A stretch of DNA of 64,000 nucleotides from Cyanobacteria bacterium FACHB-DQ100 (lineage in GTDB: Bacteria; Cyanobacteriota; Cyanobacteriia; Leptolyngbyales; Leptolyngbyaceae), in contig JACJNW010000032.1 of the NCBI GenBank assembly GCA_014695195.1, positions 186,001 through 250,000 on the forward strand, read 5' to 3'. The notes under the pieces are model-generated. The model did no database searches. It was given only the letters and a program-made list of their open reading frames with translations, and was not told the origin of the DNA. This document shows positions 1 through 9,769 of the stretch, one piece after another. The position numbers and the translations under genes are program-made. How positions within the stretch are numbered: the first letter of the stretch is position 1; each line of letters begins with the position of its first letter.

Positions 1-393
1 GACTTTCTTCTGAATTTCGACTTGGGCGCGATGGCGTTTGAGGCGCGCCGCGATCGTATCGAGCAATTCAACGCGCCGAAACGGTTTGACAAGATAGTCG
101 TCGGCTCCCAAATTCATGCCGTGCCGAATTTCGGCTTTGTCCGCTTTTGCGGTGAGAAAGATGAACGGGATCATGGCGGTTTGGGGATCTTGCCGCAGGG
201 CTTCTAGAACGTGGTAGCCGTCAAAATCGGGCATTTTAATGTCGCACAAGATCAGATCGGGCGATCGTTCTTTTGCCAGTTCTACGCCCATTCGTCCATT
301 GTCTGCATTCAGCGAGTCGAATCCTCCAGAAGCCAAAATCTCAACAATATTGAGGCGCACGTCCCTTTCGTCTTCGATGACTAAAATCTGCAT
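1..393 (-). CDS. Response regulator receiver protein (3' part outside window)
   Basis: The minus strand from 393 reads as a CheY-like receiver domain: it opens MQILVIEDERD with the acidic pocket, then DLILCDIKMPDFDGYH with the phosphoacceptor Asp, then IPFIFLTAK with the conserved Thr and Lys, and DDYLVKPF with the switch Lys-Pro. The frame stays open for 131 codons to the window edge, where it continues as RLKRHRAQVEIQKKV, so an output domain or kinase/coil region may follow outside. The role is phosphorelay from an unseen histidine kinase. A two-component output is certain at the family level; the specific pathway cannot be told. Confidence 0.9.
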   Translation of the reverse strand, partial: MQILVIEDERDVRLNIVEILASGGFDSLNADNGRMGVELAKERSPDLILCDIKMPDFDGYHVLEALRQDPQTAMIPFIFLTAKADKAEIRHGMNLGADDYLVKPFRRVELLDTIAARLKRHRAQVEIQKKV

Positions 394-1105
394 CAAATCT
401 TCCCTTAGCGTCGGTTGCAGCGATTGAGGGTTATTCTTTCGAGTCATTGCACGGCTGACTAAATCTGAAGATAGATTTGCTGGAAAATTAGCGGTATTAT
501 ACTAATCCGGTCATTTTTCTGGTAGGTATTACCTGTGCTGCTCATTAGATGAAACCGCTTTTTAGCGTTAGCCAAAACATTCTGTATAAGTGGAATGTCA
601 CCTTAAAAATTTCATCTTAAAGATGCTGTATCAGTTGCAGATACTCATGATCTTTCTAGCCAGAAACCTAGAATCCTGAAAGCTTCTACTGTTTTTTCAT
701 AAAAACATCGCTAAATTTACATCAATTTATTTGCACAAATTCAATACTTTTACTTCTGTGTAGAAAGGTTGTCCTTGAGATAGATCCGATTCTATCTCTA
801 AAGCGGTTGCTTAATATAGCTTAAAGGTCATTATGTTGAGCACTACGAAGCTGATTCACGGTTGGGTTTCCGTATTAATTTGCTATTCAGAGCAATATTA
901 CTGGTTAGAAATCGATCCCTGGAATTACTGAGAAGTGATTGAGCAGGCTGAACAGCGATCGGGTTTGAGTTGTGAACGCTAAAACGACACCCCACTCCCC
1001 GACTGATTCAGGGTCGCCCCTACAGGAGTCAGAGTTGGCACGACATCCGCTACTGTAGGAAGCGATTTTCGATTAGGCTAGAAAGCGAAATTTTACCGAT
1101 CGCTC
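394..1105. other. Intergenic region, no gene seen
   Basis: About 710 bases separate the divergent response regulator and reductase genes. Both promoters should lie here. A short inverted repeat (agatagat/attctatct) is visible near 778-800. I see no ORF with a credible family match, no tRNA and no clear riboswitch. Confidence 0.5.
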
Positions 1106-2323
1106 ATGCAAAATTACGATGTTATTGTTTGCGGTGCGGGCCCGTCTGGAACGATCTCGGCTGCAAAGTTGGCTCAAGCAGGATTGAAAGTAGCGCTGCT
1201 CGAAAAGCAGTTTTTACCGCGTCATAAGACTTGCGGTGGTGGAATGCCGATGGTGATGCAGGATCAACTGCAAGATTTGGCTCCGGAGGCGTTTGTGGAG
1301 TCGGATGTGACGATGATGCGGCACACCTGGAAGTTTGAGGATGCGTATTTGGGCTTGATGAATCCACGATCGACAGATGAGCGGTTGTCGTTGTGGATGG
1401 TGCAGCGCCCGATTTTTGATCAGGTTTTGGCGCAGAGAGCGCTGAAATTTGGAGCCGAGTTAAGGGATGGGATTGCGGTGCGATCGGTGGAGCCAGAATC
1501 GAATGGCGTGATCGTGAGAGCGCAAGGCTTTAAGACAGGCAGTGAATTTACCGCAAAGGCGCGATATGTGATCGGCGCAGATGGCGCAAACGGAGTCGTG
1601 GTGAAGGCAACACAGCTAAGGAAGAAGCCGACGATCGCGCTGGCGATGGAGATTGAGCATCCGCATCAATGGGGCGAGGGTCATGCGGATTTGCGTCCGG
1701 ATATTGCTCATTTAGAATACGGGGCGGTAAAACGGGGCTATGCGTGGATTTTCCCGAAGGGTGATCATTTAAATATTGGGGCGGGTGCGTTTCGTCCGAA
1801 TTCGCTGGACGCAAGGAGCGATCGTGCTTTACCCGCGCAGTTGAAGCAGACGATTTTTGAATATATGGATGCGCTGGGGGTGAAGTATGACCCGGATGCG
1901 CTGAAGTTTCATGCTCATCCGCTGCCGATTTGGGGTGGAAAAGAGCGACTGCATGAAGGACGAATTTTACTCGTTGGGGATGCGGCGGGGTTGATTAATC
2001 CCCTGTTTGGTGATGGAATTTTACACGCGGTGAAGAGTGGTGCGATCGCGGCAGATTCGATTATTGATGAGGCAACCGATGAGTACACGAATCGTATTCA
2101 TGCGGAATTTGCGGCAAATTTCGATGCGGCGTTGAATTTGGCGCGGATTTTCTATCAGTGGACGGGGGCTTGCTACAAGTACGGTGTGAAGTATGACAAG
2201 GCGACGCGGTATGCAACGCAGCTTTTGTGCGGGGAGTTGTTGTTTACCGAGATGGCGGGTCGAGCGATGCGGCGACTGAAGCGATCGGTCGGGGAGAACT
2301 TCTTTCCAGCGTTTAATTGGTAG
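1106..2323 (+). CDS. Geranylgeranyl reductase family flavoprotein
   Basis: FAD-dependent oxidoreductase of the geranylgeranyl reductase / squalene-epoxidase-like superfamily, 405 aa. The N-terminal Rossmann motif is VIVCGAGPSG (residues 6-15), followed by LLEKQ for ribose binding. The CGGGMP segment (about 43-48) corresponds to the CGG motif of the GGR family, and GDAAGLINPLFGDGI near 290-305 is the second FAD motif. Such enzymes reduce isoprenoid double bonds of chlorophyll side chains, tocopherol or archaeal-type lipids. Its N-terminus differs from the usual cyanobacterial ChlP, so I take it as a paralog of unknown substrate. It stands alone, with a repeat-rich region downstream. Confidence 0.85.
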   Translation: MQNYDVIVCGAGPSGTISAAKLAQAGLKVALLEKQFLPRHKTCGGGMPMVMQDQLQDLAPEAFVESDVTMMRHTWKFEDAYLGLMNPRSTDERLSLWMVQRPIFDQVLAQRALKFGAELRDGIAVRSVEPESNGVIVRAQGFKTGSEFTAKARYVIGADGANGVVVKATQLRKKPTIALAMEIEHPHQWGEGHADLRPDIAHLEYGAVKRGYAWIFPKGDHLNIGAGAFRPNSLDARSDRALPAQLKQTIFEYMDALGVKYDPDALKFHAHPLPIWGGKERLHEGRILLVGDAAGLINPLFGDGILHAVKSGAIAADSIIDEATDEYTNRIHAEFAANFDAALNLARIFYQWTGACYKYGVKYDKATRYATQLLCGELLFTEMAGRAMRRLKRSVGENFFPAFNW

Positions 2324-2335
2324 GACTGAAGAATT

Positions 2336-2591
2336 GCACTGTTTTAGTGCAACGGATCACTGAAATAGTGCAACGGATCGCTGAAATAGCGATCGCGTGA
2401 ACTGTTTTAGCGATCGCGTGAACTGAAATAGCTCATCGATGAACTGAAATAGCGATCGCGTGAACTGAAATAGCTCATCGGATCACTGAAATAGCGATCG
2501 CGTGAACTGTTTTAGCGATCGCGTGAACTGAAACAGTGCAACGGATCACTGAAATAGCGATCGTGACCACTGGAATAGTGCATCAGATCAC
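2336..2591. repeat. Tandem ~21-bp mini-hairpin repeats with HIP1 spacers
   Basis: About eleven imperfect units of ACTG(AAA or TTT)TAG alternate with spacers such as CGATCGCGTGA, TGCAACGGATC and CTCATCGATGA. Many units can fold as tiny hairpins with matching ends (CACT-gaaat-AGTG, CGCT-gaaat-AGCG), so the stems co-vary while the loop is kept. They follow the reductase stop codon at 2323. Function unknown. Confidence 0.8.
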
Positions 2592-2660
2592 AATCGTCCG
2601 AAGTCCTAGTCGATTTCACGGAGTTCGATAAAAATTATCCGCTTCGTTGATTGCCTTTGC

Positions 2661-2866
2661 TAGCCCCCTAAATCCCCCACGAGTGGGGGACTTATACCGA
2701 ATTAAACATAGAATGCGACAGATCATACTCAAAGTCCCCCAGAATGGGGGATTTAGGGGGCGAGAATCTGTCGCATCCACAAATCAATCTGGTATTAGAA
2801 AACAAAACTAAAATTGGGAGTTTTCCAACCTTCAAAGTCCCCCAGAATGGGGGATTTAGGGGGCAA
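2661..2866. repeat. C-rich dispersed inverted repeats (three copies of TAAATCCCCCA / TGGGGGATTTAG)
   Basis: Copies at about 2663-2691, 2733-2762 and 2836-2864 share the core CCCCCTAAATCCCCCA or its complement TGGGGGATTTAGGGGG. The first two face each other and can form a long hairpin; the third is in the same orientation as the second. The same family occurs at 15153-15240. It resembles dispersed intergenic repeats seen in cyanobacteria. Confidence 0.85.
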
Positions 2867-2965
2867 GAAGCCGGTAAAACGAAGCAGGAAAACTCGTCGA
2901 ACTGACGTTAGATGAGGAGACATCACCCGACTCAGCCGCAGCGAAAAACTCTCCCAGACCGATCG

Positions 2966-4765
2966 TTAAATCCCCTCGATCGCCGCCTGCAATCCCTGAC
3001 TCATCAGCACTTGCAGCAGTTCATCTGCCTCGGTGCGATCGCGAAACGCACCCGCCTGCATCACATTCCGTCCCCGCAGCGAAAACGCACCCGGAACTAC
3101 CGATCGCAATTGCGACTGTTCAATATCCGTATTCGCTCTCACAATCACCCGAAACCGAAACCCTAAACTCGCCGCTTGACTCACCACCGCTGCGCTCCGT
3201 GCTCCCCCTCCTCGCCAAACCCGCACCGTCGTTCCGCGTGTATTCCCGATCGGCGGTACAGCACGAGGCACAGGTAAGAGCCCTGCTGGAACAGCGCGCC
3301 GAGCCTGAAACGCAGAAGGCTGCGAGACCGGCGCTCGCGAGATGCTATTGATCTGGATTGGTGTCGCTGATCGAGGAAACGCTGATGCCGGCAGTAGAAT
3401 GCTCTGCCCGACAGGGAGCGACGCACTTTGCCTCGGTTCAGTCGGACGCGGAAACGCCGATCGCGCGATCGGCAATGATGCAGATTGCCCAGAATCCATT
3501 GGGCGTGCAAACGTCGATCGCGCGATCGGCAGGGGTGCAAATTGTCCAGAATTCATTGGGCGTGGGAACGCCGATCGGGCAATTCGGCGCTGCACCACAG
3601 GAGTCGGATTGCTCATCGGAGCTGGAACCGGAATCTCAATCGCGCCTGAAGCCGAGGCGGAACGACTACGACCAACTGGAGATCTGGCATTAATGGTGAT
3701 CGGAGTCAGACTGGTCAAAGGTCGCGCCTGTCCGAACCCAGTCGAAGACGCAATATTTGTTGTAATCGGTGGAGTGTTGTCAATTCCAGATAAATCCAAC
3801 CGTCCGATCGTCCGGGCAGAGAGTTGATTTCCAAAGGCTGGAACCGTTTGCGTCGTCCTCTGAGCATTGACATCAAACTGACGATTACTCACAAACGTAT
3901 TGTTACCCGGATCAGCCGAAGTACCCAAATCCGGACGAGACTGCGCGATCGAAACAATGCCATCGCGATCGTTACTGTCGATCACATTGTTTCGCAAAAT
4001 CGGCTGAGCATTACCCTGAATCACAATGCCGTCTTTGTTCAGAGTAATCCGATTGCCGATCAGCCTCGGAGCCGCATTTTGAGAAATGTTTACGCCAAAT
4101 CCAGTCCGTTCAAAAATGTTCTCTTGAAGCTCAGGGCGTGAAGTGCCATAAATTGTGATGCCGTTTGCACCATTTTGGTGGAAATAATTGTTTTTCAGAA
4201 TCGGAGCGCTATTGCCTACGATCGAAGCGCCGTCATGACTGCTCCCGGCGAAAGTATTCGCCACAACCACCGGACTACTCGATTCTGTCCAAAGTCCATA
4301 TCCTTGCGGGTTCGGATTGGTTACTGTAACTCCGGTTAAAGTCGCCCCATTCGCCCCCAAAATCGTGACATTCTGCCGCGCAAACGATCGACTCAAAAAC
4401 ATATCGCCGCCGCGAATCACCACATTCTGCCCCCGATCGCGGGGATCGCCCTGAACCGTGACGCTGGGTTTAAGCTGGATCGGGAAAACCTCCCCAGTTT
4501 CGACACTATAGACTCCAGGTAAGAGAACGATCGTCGAATTTGGAGCCGCACGATCGAGCGCCACCGTAATCGTTTTAAGCGGAGAATTCGCTTGACCCAA
4601 CGCACTATCACTACCGATCGCGGGATTCACATAAATTACAGAGCCAGTCGATCGAATCATCTGATCAGGAATCGGATTTGCACTGGCAAGCGGTGCAGCG
4701 AGTCCCGATACACTAAAGACAGCAAATACCGAGAAAGCAAAACGGGGCTGAAAAGGGCGATTCAC
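2966..4765 (-). CDS. Secreted DUF1565 right-handed beta-helix protein with C-terminal SPOR-like domain
   Basis: After a signal peptide (FAFSVFAVFSVSGLAAPLASA) the protein has a DUF1565-type start (IYVNPAIGSDSALGQANSPLKT, cut here to its sense: Asn-Pro-x-x-Gly-x-Asp) and a run of beta-helix turns such as GNSAPILKNNYF, GTSRPELQENIF and GNAQPILRNNVI. A Pro/Ser/Arg-rich linker with three repeats of IARSxFxRPxxxxQxAxLP follows (about residues 390-460). The last 65 residues (FRVIVRA... MQAGAFRDRTEADELLQVL) look like a SPOR peptidoglycan-binding domain. I chose the GTG at 4765 because AGGAG lies 7 bases upstream; a longer frame starts at 4801. Likely periplasmic or wall-associated. Confidence 0.8.
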   Translation of the reverse strand: MNRPFQPRFAFSVFAVFSVSGLAAPLASANPIPDQMIRSTGSVIYVNPAIGSDSALGQANSPLKTITVALDRAAPNSTIVLLPGVYSVETGEVFPIQLKPSVTVQGDPRDRGQNVVIRGGDMFLSRSFARQNVTILGANGATLTGVTVTNPNPQGYGLWTESSSPVVVANTFAGSSHDGASIVGNSAPILKNNYFHQNGANGITIYGTSRPELQENIFERTGFGVNISQNAAPRLIGNRITLNKDGIVIQGNAQPILRNNVIDSNDRDGIVSIAQSRPDLGTSADPGNNTFVSNRQFDVNAQRTTQTVPAFGNQLSARTIGRLDLSGIDNTPPITTNIASSTGFGQARPLTSLTPITINARSPVGRSRSASASGAIEIPVPAPMSNPTPVVQRRIARSAFPRPMNSGQFAPLPIARSTFARPMDSGQSASLPIARSAFPRPTEPRQSASLPVGQSILLPASAFPRSATPIQINSISRAPVSQPSAFQARRAVPAGLLPVPRAVPPIGNTRGTTVRVWRGGGARSAAVVSQAASLGFRFRVIVRANTDIEQSQLRSVVPGAFSLRGRNVMQAGAFRDRTEADELLQVLMSQGLQAAIEGI

Positions 4766-5025
4766 AGTTGTTCTCCTACATACGGCTTGTTCGGATAACA
4801 TGGCGCACGCAAATGGATCGGTTACAGAGATTTCAGTCTACATAGGAAATCTAAATCGACCTCTGTAGAACTACTGGAACCTTGAGCAAGAGGCGATTTC
4901 TACGTAAATTACCACGCTGGGATGAAATTCTCTCAGTTAATCTACTGACAGATAGTTAAAGATTCTTTATAAAAGCGTTAGGTCTCGCACCCCTGATACG
5001 ATAAACAATCAATAGGACTGATCGA

Positions 5026-6114
5026 ATGGGCAATTCAGCGCAGTTTCAACCCCTTATGCAGCCAGCACTATACCGAATTTTAGATGCGAACCTCGATCGT
5101 GCCCGCGAAGGCTTACGGGTGATTGAGGAATGGTGTCGCTTTGGCTTAGAGGATGCCACGTTAACCGAACAGTGCAAAGACTGGCGGCAAGAACTCGCCC
5201 ACTGGCATGAGTCAGAACTGCGTGCGGCTCGAAATACCCCGGATGATCCTGGCACCGACTTAACCCATCCCCAGGAAGCAGTCCGCACTAGCGTCGAACA
5301 AGTGCTACAAGTGAATTTTGCCCGCGTAGAAGAGGCACTTCGAGTGCTGGAAGAATATGGCAAAGTCTATCGATCGGAGATGGCAAGCGCGGTCAAACAA
5401 ATGCGCTACCAAGTCTACACGCTCGAAAGCCATTTACTCTCGATCCAGCGCCGTCAGCAATTAGAATCTGCACGGCTATACCTCATCACCTCACCGACCG
5501 ACGACCTACTCAGCACCGTAGAAGCAGCCCTACAAGGTGGACTATCCCTGGTGCAGTATCGCGATAAAGAAGCAGACGATTCTGTCCGGCTCAAGAATGC
5601 TCAAAAGTTACGCCAGTTGTGCCGGGAATATAACGCGCTATTTATCGTCAACGATCGCGTCGATCTGGCATTAGCCGTGGATGCTGACGGCGTTCACCTC
5701 GGACAAGACGACCTGCCGCTAGAGTGGGCACGCCAAATGCTCGGTCAACACAAAATTATTGGTCGATCGACCCACAGCCCAGAGCAATTAGAGCAAGCGA
5801 TCGCGCAGGGAGCCGACTATGTTGGAGTCGGGCCTGTTTACGAAACGCCGACAAAAGCAGGCAGACCCGCAGCAGGCTTAGACTATGTGCGATACGCAGC
5901 CGCACACTGCTCGATTCCCTGGTATGCGATCGGTGGGATTGATACGCAAAATGTCTATGAAGTGTTAACCGCCGGAGCCGATCGCATTTCTGTGGTGCGG
6001 GCGATTATGCAAGCCGACCAGCCCACCTTTGCGACCCAGTTTTTTGTCGCCCAATTAGAGCAGAAACGCCGATTTCGGGCGCACACCACGCCCGATCCGT
6101 GGGGGGACGCATGA
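5026..6114 (+). CDS. thiE: Thiamine phosphate synthase with N-terminal ThiD2-type domain
   Basis: Joins the thiazole phosphate and HMP pyrophosphate to give thiamine phosphate. Residues 14-140 form the cyanobacterial N-terminal extension (RILDANLDRAREGLRVIEEW), related to the ThiD2 domain. Residues 150-345 are the TIM-barrel ThiE: LVQYRDKE, FIVNDRVDLA, ADGVHLGQDDLP, IIGRSTHS, DYVGVGPVYETPTK and WYAIGGI are all present, including the diphosphate-binding and Mg-binding residues. An AGGA box lies 8 bases before the ATG. The stop codon overlaps the thiS start in ATGA at 6111-6114, so the two are translationally coupled. No TPP riboswitch was recognised upstream. Confidence 0.95.
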   Translation: MGNSAQFQPLMQPALYRILDANLDRAREGLRVIEEWCRFGLEDATLTEQCKDWRQELAHWHESELRAARNTPDDPGTDLTHPQEAVRTSVEQVLQVNFARVEEALRVLEEYGKVYRSEMASAVKQMRYQVYTLESHLLSIQRRQQLESARLYLITSPTDDLLSTVEAALQGGLSLVQYRDKEADDSVRLKNAQKLRQLCREYNALFIVNDRVDLALAVDADGVHLGQDDLPLEWARQMLGQHKIIGRSTHSPEQLEQAIAQGADYVGVGPVYETPTKAGRPAAGLDYVRYAAAHCSIPWYAIGGIDTQNVYEVLTAGADRISVVRAIMQADQPTFATQFFVAQLEQKRRFRAHTTPDPWGDA

Positions 6115-6314
6115 TCACGCTACAAGTGAACGGAGAAACTCAAACCTGTGAGGCAGCTTTAACGCTGCCGAAATTTCTCGAATCGTTAGGGCTAAATCCC
6201 CGCTTAGTCGCGGTCGAATACAACGGCGAAATCCTGCATCGCCAGTTTTGGGACGAAACCGAAGTGAAAAACGGCGATCGGCTAGAGATCGTGACGATCG
6301 TCGGTGGCGGCTAA
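6111..6314 (+). CDS. thiS: Sulfur carrier protein ThiS
   Basis: A 67-residue ubiquitin-like sulfur carrier for thiazole synthesis. It starts MITLQVNGE and ends in the Gly-Gly tail (VTIVGGG) whose C-terminus is adenylated and thiocarboxylated in this family. The start is the ATG overlapping the thiE stop codon; an upstream in-frame ATG at 6099 lies inside thiE and is less likely. The thiE-thiS pair forms a small thiamine operon. Confidence 0.95.
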   Translation: MITLQVNGETQTCEAALTLPKFLESLGLNPRLVAVEYNGEILHRQFWDETEVKNGDRLEIVTIVGGG

Positions 6315-6482
6315 CTTCTAGTACGGAAATCTCTCCTAAAACGTATCGCTTAGGACATTTGCAACCTCTATTGAAAGCGATACAGTAGATCTGTGAGCTT
6401 AAAACTCTGTAACAAAGAGTTAAGACAAGCCGGACGGCTGAACCTGACTTCTCTCCGTCTGGAAGCGATAGGGGAAAGATTT

Positions 6483-7433
6483 ATGAAGATTTCAAAACGA
6501 TTTAAAGCCTTACTCCGTCCGGTGATCGCACTGGCGCTAGTGATTACGCTGGCGTTTGGTCATGCGGATGGTGCGCTGGCAGCAAGCGGTGGACGGATTG
6601 GTGGCGGCTCATTTAGAGCGCCGGCTCGGAGCTATTCGCCTCCCAGCCGGACTTATTCTCCACCTGGAGGCGGTTACGGTGGTGGCTATTACCCCGGTGG
6701 CGGTGGGTTCTTCCCGTTTGTCTACTTCCCGTTCTTTGGCACTGGAGGCGGACTGGGTGGCGTGTTCTCGCTGTTCATTCTGATTTCGGTTGCAGGCTTC
6801 TTGGTCAACAGCTTCCGCCGCGCTAGCAGCGATGGCGAACTGGATTACGGCTCTTCGACCGTTTCGGTAGCGAAAGTCCAAGTCGGGCTGCTAGCTCAAG
6901 CACGGGAACTGAAAGCCGATCTCGATCGCATCGGTGAACGCGCCGATACGGAAACCTCGGAAGGCTTAGCTCAAGTGCTGCAAGAAGTAACGCTGGCTCT
7001 GTTACGTAATCCTCAGTATTGGGTGTACGGCATTGCCGAATCGAGCCAAGCTCGACTTGAAGCCGCAGGTGCAGAGTTCAATCGTCTGGCGTTATCTGAG
7101 CGCAGCAAGTTCAATGCAGAAACCCTCTCAAACGTAAACAATCAACTGAAACCTGCTTCATCGAGTGCGTTGACTGTTGCAGAAAAAGGTGGCGCATTAT
7201 CAGAGACTTCCGGCGAGTACATTGTTGTAACACTGCTGGTGGGAACTCAAGGTAAGTTGCAGCTTCCACAGATTAATAGTGCTGAAGACCTGCGACGATC
7301 GTTGGGTCAGTTGGGTAGTGTTTCAAGCGATCAGCTTCTAGCTTTGGAAGTGCTATGGACTCCGCAAGCTGAAGGTGATGTTCTGACTCGCGATGATCTG
7401 TTGGCAGAGTATCCGAACTTAAAGATGGTTTAA
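6483..7433 (+). CDS. DUF1517 family membrane-associated protein
   Basis: The start at 6483 follows GGGGAAAGA. A signal peptide or first membrane segment (VIALALVITLAFG ... ALAASGG) is followed by a Gly/Tyr/Pro-rich stretch (residues 40-75), a second hydrophobic segment (FSLFILISVAGFLVNSF, about 105-122) and a soluble alpha/beta domain with VAKVQVGLLAQA, NPQYWVYGIAES and VTLLVGT. This is the pattern of the DUF1517 family shared by cyanobacteria and plastids; its function is not established to my knowledge. A good terminator follows. The longer frame from 6393 lacks a signal peptide at its start and is not preferred. Confidence 0.85.
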   Translation: MKISKRFKALLRPVIALALVITLAFGHADGALAASGGRIGGGSFRAPARSYSPPSRTYSPPGGGYGGGYYPGGGGFFPFVYFPFFGTGGGLGGVFSLFILISVAGFLVNSFRRASSDGELDYGSSTVSVAKVQVGLLAQARELKADLDRIGERADTETSEGLAQVLQEVTLALLRNPQYWVYGIAESSQARLEAAGAEFNRLALSERSKFNAETLSNVNNQLKPASSSALTVAEKGGALSETSGEYIVVTLLVGTQGKLQLPQINSAEDLRRSLGQLGSVSSDQLLALEVLWTPQAEGDVLTRDDLLAEYPNLKMV

Positions 7434-7442
7434 GCCATTGAG

Positions 7443-7473
7443 AAAAGGGGCGAATCATTCGCCCCTTTTTTGT
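7443..7473 (+). terminator. Rho-independent terminator after the DUF1517 gene
   Basis: The inverted repeat AAAGGGGCGAA / TTCGCCCCTTT with a TC-rich loop is followed by a T run, ten bases after the stop codon. The remaining bases up to 7740 hold no gene and should contain the promoter of the histidine kinase. Confidence 0.9.
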
Positions 7474-7740
7474 GTCAAAAATTTCTCCCTGTTTTGATAC
7501 CGATTCAAAAACAAATTCCGCAGCGATCAATCGGGCGCAAAACTCATAAATCAAATTGGTATTACGATCTATTTAGAATTACAGACAGAGTAATCATCAC
7601 ATTAAGGGAACCTTCATAAAGTTCAGGTCGCCTGAAATCAGACTGATAATAAAGGAACACTTCCGACGGACGATGCTCAACACCCCGCAGTGTAATAGAG
7701 TCAATCGCTTCCTCTAAACCTGCCGCTTGCTCTCCCGGAT

Positions 7741-9525
7741 ATGCCTAGCTTCCAGAACCTGAGTCAAACTTCTTCCTGGATTGTGTTTAACCAAGTCGGA
7801 AGCTTGCTCCAACAGATGGTTGGATCAGATGCGATCGTATTGACAGAAGCCAATTTTCCTCAAATTGCCTCTCGCTTTGTTCTTGTAGCATCGCCCGACT
7901 TTAGCGCCTTGCTGCTAGGAGCACCCCTAGATTCAGAGCACTGTTGTCTAAAACTATCGTTTTCGCCTACTGAGATCGCCGACTTTCTCAGCACTTTAAG
8001 CCATCCGCCTACCTTTTCATTCGAGCTACAGGAAAACAACAGCGATCGCCAAAGTGAATTCGCACTAAAACTGATCGAACTGTTGTCCCATCCTGCACCG
8101 GATGCTGCAATGTTTCATCAAGTCGAGCAAGAACGCCTACTGAGCCAGGTCACGACTTTAATTCGGCACAGCTTAAATCTGCCTGTGATTCTCGAAACCG
8201 CAGTTCACCGAGTGCGCGATTTTCTGCAAGCCGACCGTGTAATCATTTATCAATTCAACTTTCCGGCTCCTTCTTGTGCAATTGATCCGATGACAAGCTC
8301 GATCGCTGACGGCATGATTCAGAAGCTGGATGGTATTACCTATGAGTCACGCAGTAACGACGCGATTGCTTCGATTCTGCATGTGATGAGTGAATATAGT
8401 GCTGCCAGTCTACAGCGTCTTCAGAAAACTCAGCACGAATCGATTACCTGGACAGTGAACGGACGTAAATCCTCAACAGTTGCCTCGTTGTTGGATCAGT
8501 TCTCACTCGATATGCAAGCGGAACTGGTCACTCCGATCGTTGTACAAGATGAGCTTTGGGGATTGCTGATCGTGCATCAGTGCCAACAGCCCCGTCAGTG
8601 GAACGATCGCGAAAAAGTCCTGCTTCAGCGCATCGCCGAACACCTCGCGATTGCCATTTATCAAGCAAAACTTTACAGCGAACTAGAAGAGCAGAAAGAC
8701 ACGCTAGAGCAGCAAGTTATCGATCGCACTCAAGAACTGAGAGATACTTTGATCGCTGCTCAATCTGCTAGCCGTGCTAAATCAGAATTTCTCGCTACGA
8801 TGAGTCACGAACTACGCTCTCCCCTCACGACGATTATCGGCATGGCTTCAACGCTATTACGCTGCTATAACCAGGATGTCAGTTATACACTGGCTCCCCA
8901 AAAGCAGCGGGAATATCTCCAAACGATTCAAGATCGCGGCGAACATTTGCTGACACTTATCAACGACATTCTCGATTTGTCAGAAGTACAAGCGGGGAGA
9001 ATGTTTCTGCAAATTCAACGATTTTCCCTCGCTGACCTGGCTCAGCAAACCATTCAACTGCTGCGGGATAAAGCCGATGCGAAACAGGTAGAACTATCGC
9101 TAGAACTGCTGCCACAACGATCTCAAAGTGCCATAGAGCGATCACAAGACTTTCTATTTCAAGCTGATCCACAGCGAGTCCAGCAAATTTGCCTCAATTT
9201 GCTCAACAATGCGATTAAGTTCACTCCAGCGCAAGGTCGCGTCACGATGCGCGTCAGAATTAGCCGAGAAGCCGCAGTCTTACAAGTCGAAGACACGGGA
9301 ATTGGCATTCCTAGCCATCAGCGATCGTTTCTGTTTCAGAAGTTTCAGCAGTTAGATGCGTCATATGACCGCAAGTATGAAGGAACGGGGTTAGGACTCG
9401 CGCTCACCAAGCAATTAGTCGAGCTACACGGAGGTTCGATCGAAGTTGAATCGACGGTTGGGGTTGGCTCAAAGTTTACCGTGTACTTACCGATGCAGGT
9501 ACTTTCGGCGATCGAGCATAGCTGA
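7741..9525 (+). CDS. GAF-domain sensor histidine kinase
   Basis: A soluble kinase of 594 aa. An unassigned N-terminal region (1-140) precedes a GAF domain (about 145-310) of the phytochrome-like type (VHRVRDFLQADRVIIYQF ... ELVTPIVVQDELWGLLIVHQC). A coiled coil (EELEEQKDTLEQQVIDRTQEL region) leads to the HisKA box FLATMSHELRSPL with the phosphoacceptor at about His356. The HATPase domain has NNAIKFT (N box), DTGIGIP (G1), FQKFQQ (F box) and GTGLGLAL (G2). There is no obvious chromophore Cys in the GAF, so bilin binding cannot be assumed. No response regulator is adjacent. Confidence 0.88.
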   Translation: MPSFQNLSQTSSWIVFNQVGSLLQQMVGSDAIVLTEANFPQIASRFVLVASPDFSALLLGAPLDSEHCCLKLSFSPTEIADFLSTLSHPPTFSFELQENNSDRQSEFALKLIELLSHPAPDAAMFHQVEQERLLSQVTTLIRHSLNLPVILETAVHRVRDFLQADRVIIYQFNFPAPSCAIDPMTSSIADGMIQKLDGITYESRSNDAIASILHVMSEYSAASLQRLQKTQHESITWTVNGRKSSTVASLLDQFSLDMQAELVTPIVVQDELWGLLIVHQCQQPRQWNDREKVLLQRIAEHLAIAIYQAKLYSELEEQKDTLEQQVIDRTQELRDTLIAAQSASRAKSEFLATMSHELRSPLTTIIGMASTLLRCYNQDVSYTLAPQKQREYLQTIQDRGEHLLTLINDILDLSEVQAGRMFLQIQRFSLADLAQQTIQLLRDKADAKQVELSLELLPQRSQSAIERSQDFLFQADPQRVQQICLNLLNNAIKFTPAQGRVTMRVRISREAAVLQVEDTGIGIPSHQRSFLFQKFQQLDASYDRKYEGTGLGLALTKQLVELHGGSIEVESTVGVGSKFTVYLPMQVLSAIEHS

Positions 9526-9769
9526 AAATGATCCGCTATTTGGGGAGCGATCGGATTGTTCAGGATTGATTTTCTAGAGGAAGTCACTAGACTGAATTGT
9601 AAGGTGCAAGGTCTAGAATTATTGATTTTTTCCCACCTGCTCGAATCTCCGGCTTCAGACAGGTTTTTTGTTAATGCGAAATAACCATGTTCAGCTCAAG
9701 GAACTTAACTTCTAGCTGCAAAGTCAATCAAGACATCGCCGCTAGATTCAGACTTGAAGGACAAAAATC

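Noticed and set aside
3342-3827. 161-codon plus-strand ORF inside the beta-helix gene
   Set aside because: Shadow of the repetitive linker of the real minus-strand gene.
4802-5025. TPP riboswitch upstream of thiE
   Set aside because: CACCCCTGA looks faintly similar, but the CUGAGA and ACCUGAUC-type conserved blocks are missing.
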